The position numbers and the translations under genes are program-made. Below are positions 8,200 through 14,009 of a DNA stretch of 14,009 nt, piece by piece (position 1 is the stretch's first letter; each line of letters opens with the position of its first letter). The stretch spans positions 1 to 14,009 of the forward strand of contig JACUUS010000047.1 in the NCBI GenBank assembly GCA_014859215.1, written 5' to 3'. Under the pieces are notes generated by a model. That model ran no database searches, had not been told where the DNA came from, and saw only the letters and a list, made by a program, of their open reading frames with translations. This DNA comes from Dehalococcoidia bacterium. Its GTDB lineage: Bacteria; Chloroflexota; Dehalococcoidia; SZUA-161.

Positions 8200-9741
8200 C
8201 TACGTCCTTTCCGCATGGGTATTGAGCACAGGCAGCAATCCAGGAATCTCGTCAAAGATTCGCCGGGTCGTTGCCAGGTCTATATGCTCGACCGGCCTGG
8301 CGAGAAGCTCATTCATCCTTTCATAAGCCAGCGCAAAAACGTCATCCGATTTCCCGTCGCCCTCAAAGGGGTACGGCGAGGACAGCTCGCCGCTACGCAG
8401 CACCTTGCGGATATGACTGATGAACAGCTTCTGCTCCGACGCGGTGACCTCGCGCACCTGTTTGACGGCCTGCGCGATATCGTCCTCTCCAATCCGCGGC
8501 GGCCGCAGGAAGAACTTGATCATCTTGAAGTGGGCGTCGTCCAGAACCGCCTGCAACAGGCAGAAGACCGAGTTGCAGTCAAGCAGGCCGTAGGCGCAGT
8601 GCAGGTACTGCGGCCCGCTCAGGGTCACCAGTAGATTGGAGAACAGCCTTTCGATCGACGACTGCTGGCCGGGTGTCTTCGGATCACAGACCCCGGACGT
8701 GGAGTAGTTGGGCAGCCCGTAGTAACGAGCCATCTGAGCACAGTCGACATTGTACTGGCTGGTCTCAACCGCCCCGTATGAGTCTCCGAGGGTGTCCATC
8801 CGCGCCCTAACCGGCACGCTTCCGTAGATGACCGGTGTACCTGTCCTCACAAGCTGGCCGAGCGTTATTCCCGCAAGTACCTCGGCATTTATCTGCGCCA
8901 TGATTCCGGCCTCCCGGATGGGAGCACTGGTGCCTGCCTGCGGCGAGGAAGAGACCACGATCGGCAATCCTCGCCTGCATATCTCAATGAAGGTAGCGGT
9001 AGTGTCGTCCACGAACTGAAGCGGGCTCTTGACCAGGCAGGTTATAAACGAGATAAGCGGGTTTTCTTCAAGCTTCTCTTTGCCTCCGGCTATTAGCTGC
9101 GCCATTCTGACTACGTTGTCAAGCTGGCCGAGGGTTGTCAGACCAGACATGACATGCTTGGTGGTATTGTTCAGGGAAGCGAAAAACTTGTTGACGTCTT
9201 TGTTCTCTTCGGTTATTTCCCTGTCCTGGATGTTCACTGTGCGTATATAGCCGTCGAGCGTCTCCAGATGCTCGCAGACATGGGCTGATTTGCAAAGGTC
9301 TGCTACCGTGCCGCGCCTCGGGCGGAACTCCGGCAGCGTGACCTCAGCGCCGCCGCCCGATTTCCTCACGTATGTCTCGAAATTGACATCCAGCCAGATG
9401 TTGGTCTCGGACCCGGAAATGAAGTAAACACGGGGTACTTCACCGTCCAGCACCAGCTCATTCGCGGGGTTACGTGCGCCCAGACGCACGGTTCCCGGGG
9501 CGCTGTCCAGCGTTCGAACAACCATTTCCTCCGGTATACTTACCTGCCAGCATGGGTGACCGCTGGAGGAGATAGACGAGACCCCGCCGCCGCTGCTGTG
9601 AAAGATCTCCGCAGCCTCGGCGTTATAGCATAGCAGACCCGGGTCCTTCAGAATGTCCAGTGAAGACTGGTGCACGCGGGCAATCTGCTCCGCCGTCATC
9701 CTTTCCAGAGGCCTGTGAACCAATATTCCTTCTCTCGGCAC
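8200..9741 (-). CDS. Divergent MttB-family (trimethylamine methyltransferase-like) protein, module B
   Basis: A 513-residue homologue of the MttB superfamily, which transfers a methyl group from quaternary or tertiary amines to a corrinoid protein. Family features are the N-terminal MTAEQIARVHQSSLDIL helix (15-31), NKFFASLNNTTKHVMSG at 184-200, the TSAPIREAG segment near 271-279, and GTPVIYGSVP at 301-310. I chose the GTG at 9739-9741 because AGGAGG (9749-9754) lies exactly 7 nt upstream; an ATG at 9837 would add 32 residues that do not resemble the family and have no such site. The reading frame is uninterrupted, so there is no in-frame amber codon for pyrrolysine; TAG appears only as the final stop. 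It lacks the TDSK motif and the glycine-rich VGPGGNF C-terminal segment of the other MttB copy and has its own C-terminus, suggesting another substrate. Confidence 0.9.
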   Translation of the reverse strand: MPREGILVHRPLERMTAEQIARVHQSSLDILKDPGLLCYNAEAAEIFHSSGGGVSSISSSGHPCWQVSIPEEMVVRTLDSAPGTVRLGARNPANELVLDGEVPRVYFISGSETNIWLDVNFETYVRKSGGGAEVTLPEFRPRRGTVADLCKSAHVCEHLETLDGYIRTVNIQDREITEENKDVNKFFASLNNTTKHVMSGLTTLGQLDNVVRMAQLIAGGKEKLEENPLISFITCLVKSPLQFVDDTTATFIEICRRGLPIVVSSSPQAGTSAPIREAGIMAQINAEVLAGITLGQLVRTGTPVIYGSVPVRARMDTLGDSYGAVETSQYNVDCAQMARYYGLPNYSTSGVCDPKTPGQQSSIERLFSNLLVTLSGPQYLHCAYGLLDCNSVFCLLQAVLDDAHFKMIKFFLRPPRIGEDDIAQAVKQVREVTASEQKLFISHIRKVLRSGELSSPYPFEGDGKSDDVFALAYERMNELLARPVEHIDLATTRRIFDEIPGLLPVLNTHAERT

Positions 9742-9939
9742 TTGCTTTCCTCCTCTATAACTCTGCGAGACAGGCATGTGCCTTGAACCTCGCAAACAAT
9801 GTGAAAACTGGTACAAGCCGGTGGCCCGGCTCGGCATAAACGGGCCTGCTAGTCTATGTAGAACAGGTACAGGTTAATCTCTGCGTAATGCATGGCTGGG
9901 AACATTATTACCTCGCGATCTTCACGGCGTCACCCGCAC
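9742..9939 (-). other. 198-nt gap between modules A and B with a small GC hairpin
   Basis: The minus-strand RNA here holds a perfect 6-bp hairpin (AGCCGG, 4-nt loop, CCGGCT; 9816-9831) not followed by a U-run, and near its end the strong ribosome binding site of the second MttB gene. I see no convincing -35/-10 pair and no gene. The gap may hold a processing site, a weak terminator or an internal promoter; nothing in the sequence decides between them. Confidence 0.5.
9749..9754 (-). promoter_or_regulatory. Ribosome binding site that decides the MttB-like start
   Basis: AGGAGG on the minus strand, 7 nt before a GTG codon at 9739-9741. This is an optimal spacing and is the reason for preferring this GTG over the upstream ATG at 9837. 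Confidence 0.8.
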
Positions 9940-10623
9940 TCAGTGGGACGCCAGGGCATCCACAACCCGCACAGCCTCGAAACCGTCGGCACCGTAACCG
10001 TCCGCGCCTATGCTCCTGGCGTATTCTTCGGAAACAGGCGCTCCGCCAACTATTACACGTACGGTATCCCGCAGCTTGTTCTCCTTCAACGCGTCTATGG
10101 CCTCGCCCATCCGCATCATGGTACTGGTAAGGAGAGCCGACAGGCCCAGGAACTCCGGCTTCTCCTCGCGTACGGCCGCGACAATGGCGTCCGAGTCAAT
10201 ATCGTTTCCAAGGTCCTTTACTATGTATCCAGCCCCTCTGAGGAGAATGGTCACTATGTTCTTTCCGATATCATGCATGTCGCCTTTGACCGTGGCTACG
10301 ATTATCTTGCCCTTCGGCTTGATACCGCTGGCGCCAAGGTGAGGCTCAAGTATGCTCATAGCGGCCCCGACAGCCTCGGCTGAAGCCAGCATGTCCGGTA
10401 TGTAGTACTCCTTAGCTTCGAATTTCTGCCCTACTACCGCCATGCCGGCGGTGAGACCGCTATTGATTATGTCAACCGGGCTGAGGCCCCTGGCAATCGC
10501 CTCGGCGGTAAGCTCCGTAACACCGGGCTGCCCGTCCATGCCTCCCTCCAACCCCTCATCCTCCCGATCCACCCTCCCCTGAATGACATTTGTCATTATC
10601 AAGCTCAGGATGTCTTCGCTCAT
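9940..10623 (-). CDS. Corrinoid protein (methyltransferase cobalamin-binding subunit), module A
   Basis: A 227-residue paralogue of the corrinoid protein at 7508-8197, collinear with it over its whole length. It has the helical cap (GLTAGMAVVGQKF, 57-69), GDMHDIGKN at 114-122 with H117 as the lower cobalt ligand, LGLSALLTSTM (159-169) and VGGAPVS (192-198). It also carries the acidic EDEGLEGGMDGQPG stretch at 21-34. The ATG is preceded by GGAGGAATTGA, 37 nt after the stop of the methyl-THF methyltransferase gene. Expected role: carry a methyl group on Co(I)/Co(III) cobalamin between the MttB homologue of module A and the methyltransferase. The close similarity of the two corrinoid proteins is consistent with duplication of an MttB/corrinoid pair. 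Confidence 0.94.
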   Translation of the reverse strand: MSEDILSLIMTNVIQGRVDREDEGLEGGMDGQPGVTELTAEAIARGLSPVDIINSGLTAGMAVVGQKFEAKEYYIPDMLASAEAVGAAMSILEPHLGASGIKPKGKIIVATVKGDMHDIGKNIVTILLRGAGYIVKDLGNDIDSDAIVAAVREEKPEFLGLSALLTSTMMRMGEAIDALKENKLRDTVRVIVGGAPVSEEYARSIGADGYGADGFEAVRVVDALASH

Positions 10624-10660
10624 TCAATTCCTCCAGGTTCGTTGCCTTGATTTCGGGACT

Positions 10661-11470
10661 TCACTCCGCGAGAAATCCTTTCCTGTAAGCCCTTATATAC
10701 GACTTGCACGCAGGGTCCTTACCGACCAGCAGGTCGGCGACCCTGGCCGCGGCCATTATCTTCGCATCGAGAGGGTTCAGGATGGCGGCATCAAGTCCAG
10801 CAGACGCAGCCATGAGCAGAAAGGCCCGATTGATCAGCCCCCTCTGGGGCAGGCCGAAAGAGATATTGCTCAGGCCCATAACCGTCTTTGCCGATGGGTG
10901 CCGTTTCTTGATCTCCTGTATGGTCTTCAGCGTAATCACGCCCTGCATGGAATCTACCGAGACGGGGAGTACGAGAGGATCGAAGTATATCTGCTCCTCA
11001 CCCACCCCGAGGGCGGCAAGATGCTCGACGATCATGTCGCACGCTTTGAGCCGGTCTTCCACGTTATCGGGGATGCCAGCCGCGCCCATGCACAAGGCGA
11101 CAACGCCCGCCCCCCGTTCAGCAGCCAGAGACCCGATAGAGTCCAGCTTCGCCGGTTCAGCACTGACTGAGTTGATGATCACCTTCTGGCCGTTGTATTT
11201 GGCAAGAGCGGCCTCTATTACCGTGGGCACATCGCTGTCGATAGCCAATGGTTTGTCCGTGACACTCTGCACAAGCTCCACCAGCCATTCCATGGCTGCT
11301 TCCTGGCTTTCCCAGGCTCCCTGAGAGATTCCGGCATTAACGTCAATGTAATCGGCCCCAGCCTCGGCCTGGGCACGGGCCAGGTTTTCCAGGACCGTCC
11401 GGTCCTTGCCGGAGATCGCCTGCCCGACCGATTTGTTCGATGCGTTAATATTTTCTCCAATTACCAGCAT
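10661..11470 (-). CDS. Methyltetrahydrofolate:corrinoid-protein methyltransferase (AcsE/MtgA-like)
   Basis: A 269-residue pterin-binding TIM-barrel protein of the size of AcsE and MtgA. Conserved blocks are GENINA at 5-10, DVNAG at 43-47, DSD with D79, INS with N100, FDPLVLPV with D164, and GLSNISFGLPQR at 199-210 with N202. These correspond closely to the AcsE folate-contacting residues D75, N96, D160 and N199. It catalyses methyl transfer between the corrinoid protein and tetrahydrofolate; in amine-demethylating operons the direction is towards THF, feeding the Wood-Ljungdahl methyl branch. It begins 8 nt after the MttB stop behind GAGGTGG and precedes the corrinoid gene. As the only such gene here it probably serves both corrinoid proteins (inference). 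Methionine-synthase folate domains are related, but this is a stand-alone, AcsE-length protein. Confidence 0.94.
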   Translation of the reverse strand: MLVIGENINASNKSVGQAISGKDRTVLENLARAQAEAGADYIDVNAGISQGAWESQEAAMEWLVELVQSVTDKPLAIDSDVPTVIEAALAKYNGQKVIINSVSAEPAKLDSIGSLAAERGAGVVALCMGAAGIPDNVEDRLKACDMIVEHLAALGVGEEQIYFDPLVLPVSVDSMQGVITLKTIQEIKKRHPSAKTVMGLSNISFGLPQRGLINRAFLLMAASAGLDAAILNPLDAKIMAAARVADLLVGKDPACKSYIRAYRKGFLAE

Positions 11471-11478
11471 TTACCACC

Positions 11479-12918
11479 TCAGCTTACAATGCCTTCAATC
11501 TCGGCAGATATCCTGGCCCGTACATCTACAGGCAGGCTGTAGTCATGTTTCGCCAGGACCTCCTTCACCTTCTCAGCAGCCCTCTGCCAGGTCAATTTGC
11601 CCCCGGCAGCCTCCCATTCCTCGCGAATGTCCCTGTTGCTCAAGAGAGGTTCATAATGCTCGCCTCGCATGTGCTTCCGCGTATGCTTGGCCGTTACGAA
11701 ATTCCCGCCGGGCCCGACTTCTTTGATGAGGTCGAAGGCCAGGGTATCGTCATTGACCTTGACCCCGTCCACAGCCCTCATGACCATGCCCAGTATCTCG
11801 TTATCGATCACGTATTTCTCGAAGGATACGGTCAGGGCGAACTCCATGAGTCCGGCCGAATCATGGATGAAGTTGGCGCCGGCGAGGGCGCACAGAAGAT
11901 TCGTAATAGCGGACTCGTAGCCGCTTTGCGAGTCCAGTACCTTGGAGTCAGTCATCCCGCCGGTAGCGTAGAAGGGCAGCCTGTAGTGCTGCGCCATCTG
12001 GGCTCCCGCCGCGTTCAGGAGGCCCATTTCAACCGAGCCGGCAAGGTACTTCAGGTCCCGCAGGTCGGTATTGCTGGCGACGGAACCGAGGATGACGGGC
12101 GTCCCCGGGCTCACAATCTGGGCGAGCATTACACCCGCGAGTGAGTCCACTACCTGCACCACCAGGTTGCCGGCCAATGTGACAGGCGAAGTAGCGCCGC
12201 ATAGGGGCTCCGCCGGACATACAACCGGCACACCCTTTTCGGCGATGGACACTATGAGGTCGCCGTATTCCTTGTCCATCTTCAGCGGGCTGATGGTACA
12301 GATAATCATGGAGATGATCGGGCGCCGCCTGAGCTGCTCAGGCGAACCCGCGATGATCTCGGCCATGCGTATTACCCGGTCCACACCTTCCAGGGTATAT
12401 ACGCCGCCCATGACGTGCTTGCTGGTGTTACTAAGACCGGCAAAGAACCGGTTCACATCCACCTGTTCGACAGGCAGATCGTTCGGGTAAGTGGGAAGAA
12501 GAAGAACGTGGATGTTGTCCAGGCCGTTGACAAGCCTTGAGATTCTACTAAGGTCCTCCAGGCTGGCGAGCCGCTTGGCGCCTGTGGCCTGTTCGAAAAC
12601 ATACAGGGCCGTCCCCCCGGTCCCCGTGTACACCCGGCTTCCGCCCAGAAGAGCATCGTTCTTCTCGTCGGTACCGCAGAGAAGGACCTCGGAAGGCGCT
12701 TGCTCTATCAGTGCCAGAGCCATCTTACGCGGCACCCGGACCAGGTTCCCATCTAAATCTACCCGGGCTCCGGCCCTCTCAAAATGCCTGATCGCCGTCT
12801 CGGAGTTGACCTGGAAGCCCACCTCCTCGATTACTCGCATCACGGTGTCGTCTATTCTTGCTATATCAGCTTCGTTGAGGGGCTTGAACCTGCCCCCCGG
12901 CAAACCTCGTCTTATCAT
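11479..12918 (-). CDS. Non-pyrrolysine MttB-family amine methyltransferase, module A
   Basis: A 479-residue protein of the trimethylamine methyltransferase (MttB) family, close in layout to the glycine-betaine (MtgB) and other betaine/carnitine-type members. Family blocks are NRFFAGLSNTSKHVMGG at 156-172, GATSPVTLAG at 241-250, PGTPVILGSV at 271-280, TGGMTDSKVLDSQ at 319-331, and VGPGGNFVTAKHTRKHM with LLSNRDIREEW towards the C-terminus. The start is the ATG at 12916-12918, which overlaps the preceding stop as ATGA. An AAGGAGGT (12932-12939) lies 13 nt upstream inside the previous gene; a TTG at 12948 would lengthen the overlap and is less likely. No in-frame TAG occurs, so no pyrrolysine is needed; characterised Pyl-less homologues act on quaternary amines rather than trimethylamine. 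The specific substrate cannot be read from the sequence. Confidence 0.93.
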   Translation of the reverse strand: MIRRGLPGGRFKPLNEADIARIDDTVMRVIEEVGFQVNSETAIRHFERAGARVDLDGNLVRVPRKMALALIEQAPSEVLLCGTDEKNDALLGGSRVYTGTGGTALYVFEQATGAKRLASLEDLSRISRLVNGLDNIHVLLLPTYPNDLPVEQVDVNRFFAGLSNTSKHVMGGVYTLEGVDRVIRMAEIIAGSPEQLRRRPIISMIICTISPLKMDKEYGDLIVSIAEKGVPVVCPAEPLCGATSPVTLAGNLVVQVVDSLAGVMLAQIVSPGTPVILGSVASNTDLRDLKYLAGSVEMGLLNAAGAQMAQHYRLPFYATGGMTDSKVLDSQSGYESAITNLLCALAGANFIHDSAGLMEFALTVSFEKYVIDNEILGMVMRAVDGVKVNDDTLAFDLIKEVGPGGNFVTAKHTRKHMRGEHYEPLLSNRDIREEWEAAGGKLTWQRAAEKVKEVLAKHDYSLPVDVRARISAEIEGIVS

Positions 12919-13625
12919 TTTCCGGGAGCGGACCTCCTTCCCCTGCAATCGTGTTTATCGCATGAATGGCAGGGGTTGTAGTCCCGGACCGCTTCGCCTC
13001 TCCCGATTCCGATTATTCCGGAGATTGACTTTCGCGGCACCATCAGACAGGTATCGGTGAGAGTGACCGTCGCTAGGTCAGGCCCTACGGACCTGAATAC
13101 TTTCACCTGCTGGCTGATATCCCAATCGCAGTATCCGGGACTGAATCTCCTGCTCGTCGCCAGGCCTTCCCGGTTTGCCTCCTTTTCGATCCGGGAATGC
13201 GCCAAGTCAGCCGCCTTCTCCACCGCATCTGACCCGATTGCGTCGAGGATCGAGGCCTGAAGAACAAGACCGTCCCTGGAAAGACGGTTGGCCATATCCT
13301 CGAGAGTGTTACCGATGGTGACCACAACTACGGCTACCTTGCGACAGGCCTTGAGCAGCCTGGCTACCACCTCGCTCCTGAAGATAACCGGCCCTTCTAT
13401 GAGGGTGGCGGAGTCTCGAACTCTGGCGACATTCCTGATCACGCAGGAATAGGAAGGTTCTAACAGTTGGTGGACGTTCTCGATATATTCATCCAGCAGG
13501 CTAAGCACCCGACCCTGCGGAAAAACGCCCGGGCGGTAGCCCAGGTAGCGAAGGACATTGTCCTTATCTATCTTGATATTTCCCAGATATGCGACTCTAC
13601 TTTTTGCTTGACTGGTTGTCACCAT
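12915..13625 (-). CDS. Stand-alone B12-dependent methionine-synthase activation-domain protein (putative corrinoid reactivase)
   Basis: A 236-residue protein resembling the C-terminal activation domain of methionine synthase MetH, which binds S-adenosylmethionine and remethylates oxidised cobalamin. R160-FSPGY-165 matches the RxxPGY SAM-binding motif of MetH, followed by LTDTCLMVPRKSISGIIG (189-206), the counterpart of the domain's final conserved strand. The C-terminus carries a CxxCxxxxC cluster (C219, C222, C227; NPCHSCDKHDC) that could hold metal or an Fe-S cluster and is typical of stand-alone members. The start is uncertain: an ATG at 13625, a GTG at 13622 or a TTG at 13634 all have some purine-rich sequence nearby. 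Its stop overlaps the MttB start (ATGA), so it is tightly coupled to methyl transfer. Reactivation of the two corrinoid proteins is inference; no RamA-type ATP-dependent activase is in the window. Confidence 0.85.
   Translation of the reverse strand: MVTTSQAKSRVAYLGNIKIDKDNVLRYLGYRPGVFPQGRVLSLLDEYIENVHQLLEPSYSCVIRNVARVRDSATLIEGPVIFRSEVVARLLKACRKVAVVVVTIGNTLEDMANRLSRDGLVLQASILDAIGSDAVEKAADLAHSRIEKEANREGLATSRRFSPGYCDWDISQQVKVFRSVGPDLATVTLTDTCLMVPRKSISGIIGIGRGEAVRDYNPCHSCDKHDCRGRRSAPGK
12932..12939 (-). promoter_or_regulatory. Ribosome binding site of the module A MttB gene
   Basis: AAGGAGGT lies within the 3' end of the reactivase gene, 13 nt before the ATG of the ATGA overlap. The spacing is longer than optimal, so initiation probably relies partly on coupling to termination of the upstream gene. 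Confidence 0.6.
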
Positions 13626-13914
13626 TTCCTTCAATACCCCCTCTTACGGAAGATATGGGTATTCTATGGAGGGGCTTAAACCTCTTTGCCTGACAACTAA
13701 ATTGATGGATACGAGGGGATTACTGTGCGAATAAGGAGCCCTGGTTCAAAGTGGTGTGATATTCTGGATAGAGATGACTATTGCGGAATTGCGGATTAGT
13801 GGCAACTATCTGCGTTGGGGTTGCAGACAGGGAGCCCCCCGGAGTACTTATTTATTTTTCCTGGAATCAGGTCACCGAATACCTCCTTAAGATATGGCAA
13901 CGCTACGCGTGGTG
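13626..13914 (-). promoter_or_regulatory. Long (about 280 nt) 5' leader of the methyltransferase series, no gene
   Basis: There is no credible ORF between the putative promoter and the reactivase gene. On the minus strand the RNA contains an 8-bp hairpin including one G-U pair (13806-13830, CTGTCTGC / GCAGATAG, 9-nt loop); the G-U pair works only in minus-strand RNA. It also contains a perfect anti-Shine-Dalgarno match AAGGAGGT (around 13880-13888) followed by GTG ACC TGA, a start with an immediate stop. I did not recognise a cobalamin riboswitch: no B12-box-like sequence was found by eye. Leader length and structure suggest post-transcriptional control, but the class is unknown. Confidence 0.4.
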
Positions 13915-13944
13915 ATTATAGCACAAGGCGCCATCGCATGTCCA
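13915..13944 (-). promoter_or_regulatory. Sigma70-type promoter for the methyltransferase gene series
   Basis: On the minus strand TGGACA (13939-13944) and a consensus TATAAT (13915-13920) are 18 nt apart. This is the best promoter match in the region right of the reactivase gene. Transcription would begin near 13908 and give a leader of about 280 nt. A closer promoter cannot be excluded. Confidence 0.55.
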
Positions 13945-13959
13945 CCCTTTCTGGCAGAG

Positions 13960-13982
13960 CCTTCCGCGAAACGTCCTTCCGC
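13960..13982. repeat. Two direct copies of CCTTCCGC, 15 nt apart
   Basis: CCTTCCGC occurs at 13960-13967 and 13975-13982 (GCGGAAGG on the minus strand). The nearer copy ends 15 nt upstream of the -35 box of the minus-strand promoter. The position would suit an activator-binding site. Two short repeats can arise by chance in GC-rich DNA. The rest of the right edge (13983-14009) holds nothing I can assign. Confidence 0.35.
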
Positions 13983-14009
13983 ATAGGGAAAACGGGTAAT
14001 GAAAAGGGG

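Noticed and set aside
9742..9837. A 32-residue N-terminal extension of the divergent MttB homologue from an ATG at 9837.
   Set aside because: It has no family similarity and no ribosome binding site, whereas the GTG at 9741 has AGGAGG at ideal spacing.
13740..13760. A GGTTCAA sequence resembling a tRNA T-loop.
   Set aside because: No matching acceptor stem, anticodon arm or CCA end nearby.
13921..13938. TGGCGC and TTGTGC as a possible sigma54 promoter.
   Set aside because: The GG-to-GC spacing is 8 nt instead of 10, while a good sigma70-type promoter occupies the same place.
13871..14009. Short frames open to the right edge on the minus strand, and an ATG at 13999 on the plus strand.
   Set aside because: At most about 40 residues, no recognisable motif, and no convincing ribosome binding site; the minus-strand frames run across the best promoter.

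Overview
The window (about 14 kb, GC-rich) looks like chromosomal DNA of a strictly anaerobic bacterium with tetrahydrofolate-based one-carbon metabolism. It carries a tungsten/molybdenum aldehyde:ferredoxin oxidoreductase (AOR), two MttB-family corrinoid methyltransferases, two cognate corrinoid proteins, a methyl-THF methyltransferase and a methionine-synthase-type B12 reactivation protein. A Dehalococcoidia/Chloroflexota, Desulfotomaculum-like or acetogen-type host fits, but the sequence does not fix the taxon.

Left part (1-3455): a partial DapA/NAL-family aldolase reads leftward off the window edge. It is divergent from a two-gene rightward operon, AOR followed 15 nt later by a zinc-dependent medium-chain dehydrogenase. 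Two good sigma70-type promoters lie back to back in the 190-nt gap. The rightward operon ends only 8 nt from the end of a large leftward gene series.

Right part (3464-13625, all on the minus strand; transcription order is right to left). Module A is a corrinoid-reactivation protein, an MttB homologue, a methyl-THF:corrinoid methyltransferase and a corrinoid protein. After a 198-nt gap, module B is a second, divergent MttB homologue, a second corrinoid protein, a class II asparagine-synthetase homologue that has lost its glutaminase nucleophile, an intact AsnB, and a PhnP-like metallo-beta-lactamase-fold hydrolase. Overlaps and short gaps within each module indicate operons and translational coupling.

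Working model (inference): each MttB homologue demethylates a quaternary or N-methylated amine onto its own corrinoid protein. The single methyltransferase passes both methyl flows to THF and so to the Wood-Ljungdahl methyl branch. The stand-alone reactivation protein rescues oxidised cob(II)alamin. The most unusual part is module B, where an MttB/corrinoid pair is tightly linked to a paired intact and glutaminase-dead asparagine synthetase plus a hydrolase. This suggests an amide- or amine-forming or salvage step tied to methylamine-type metabolism. The TAG codons seen in module B lie only at natural gene ends, so the MttB homologues appear to be the non-pyrrolysine type.
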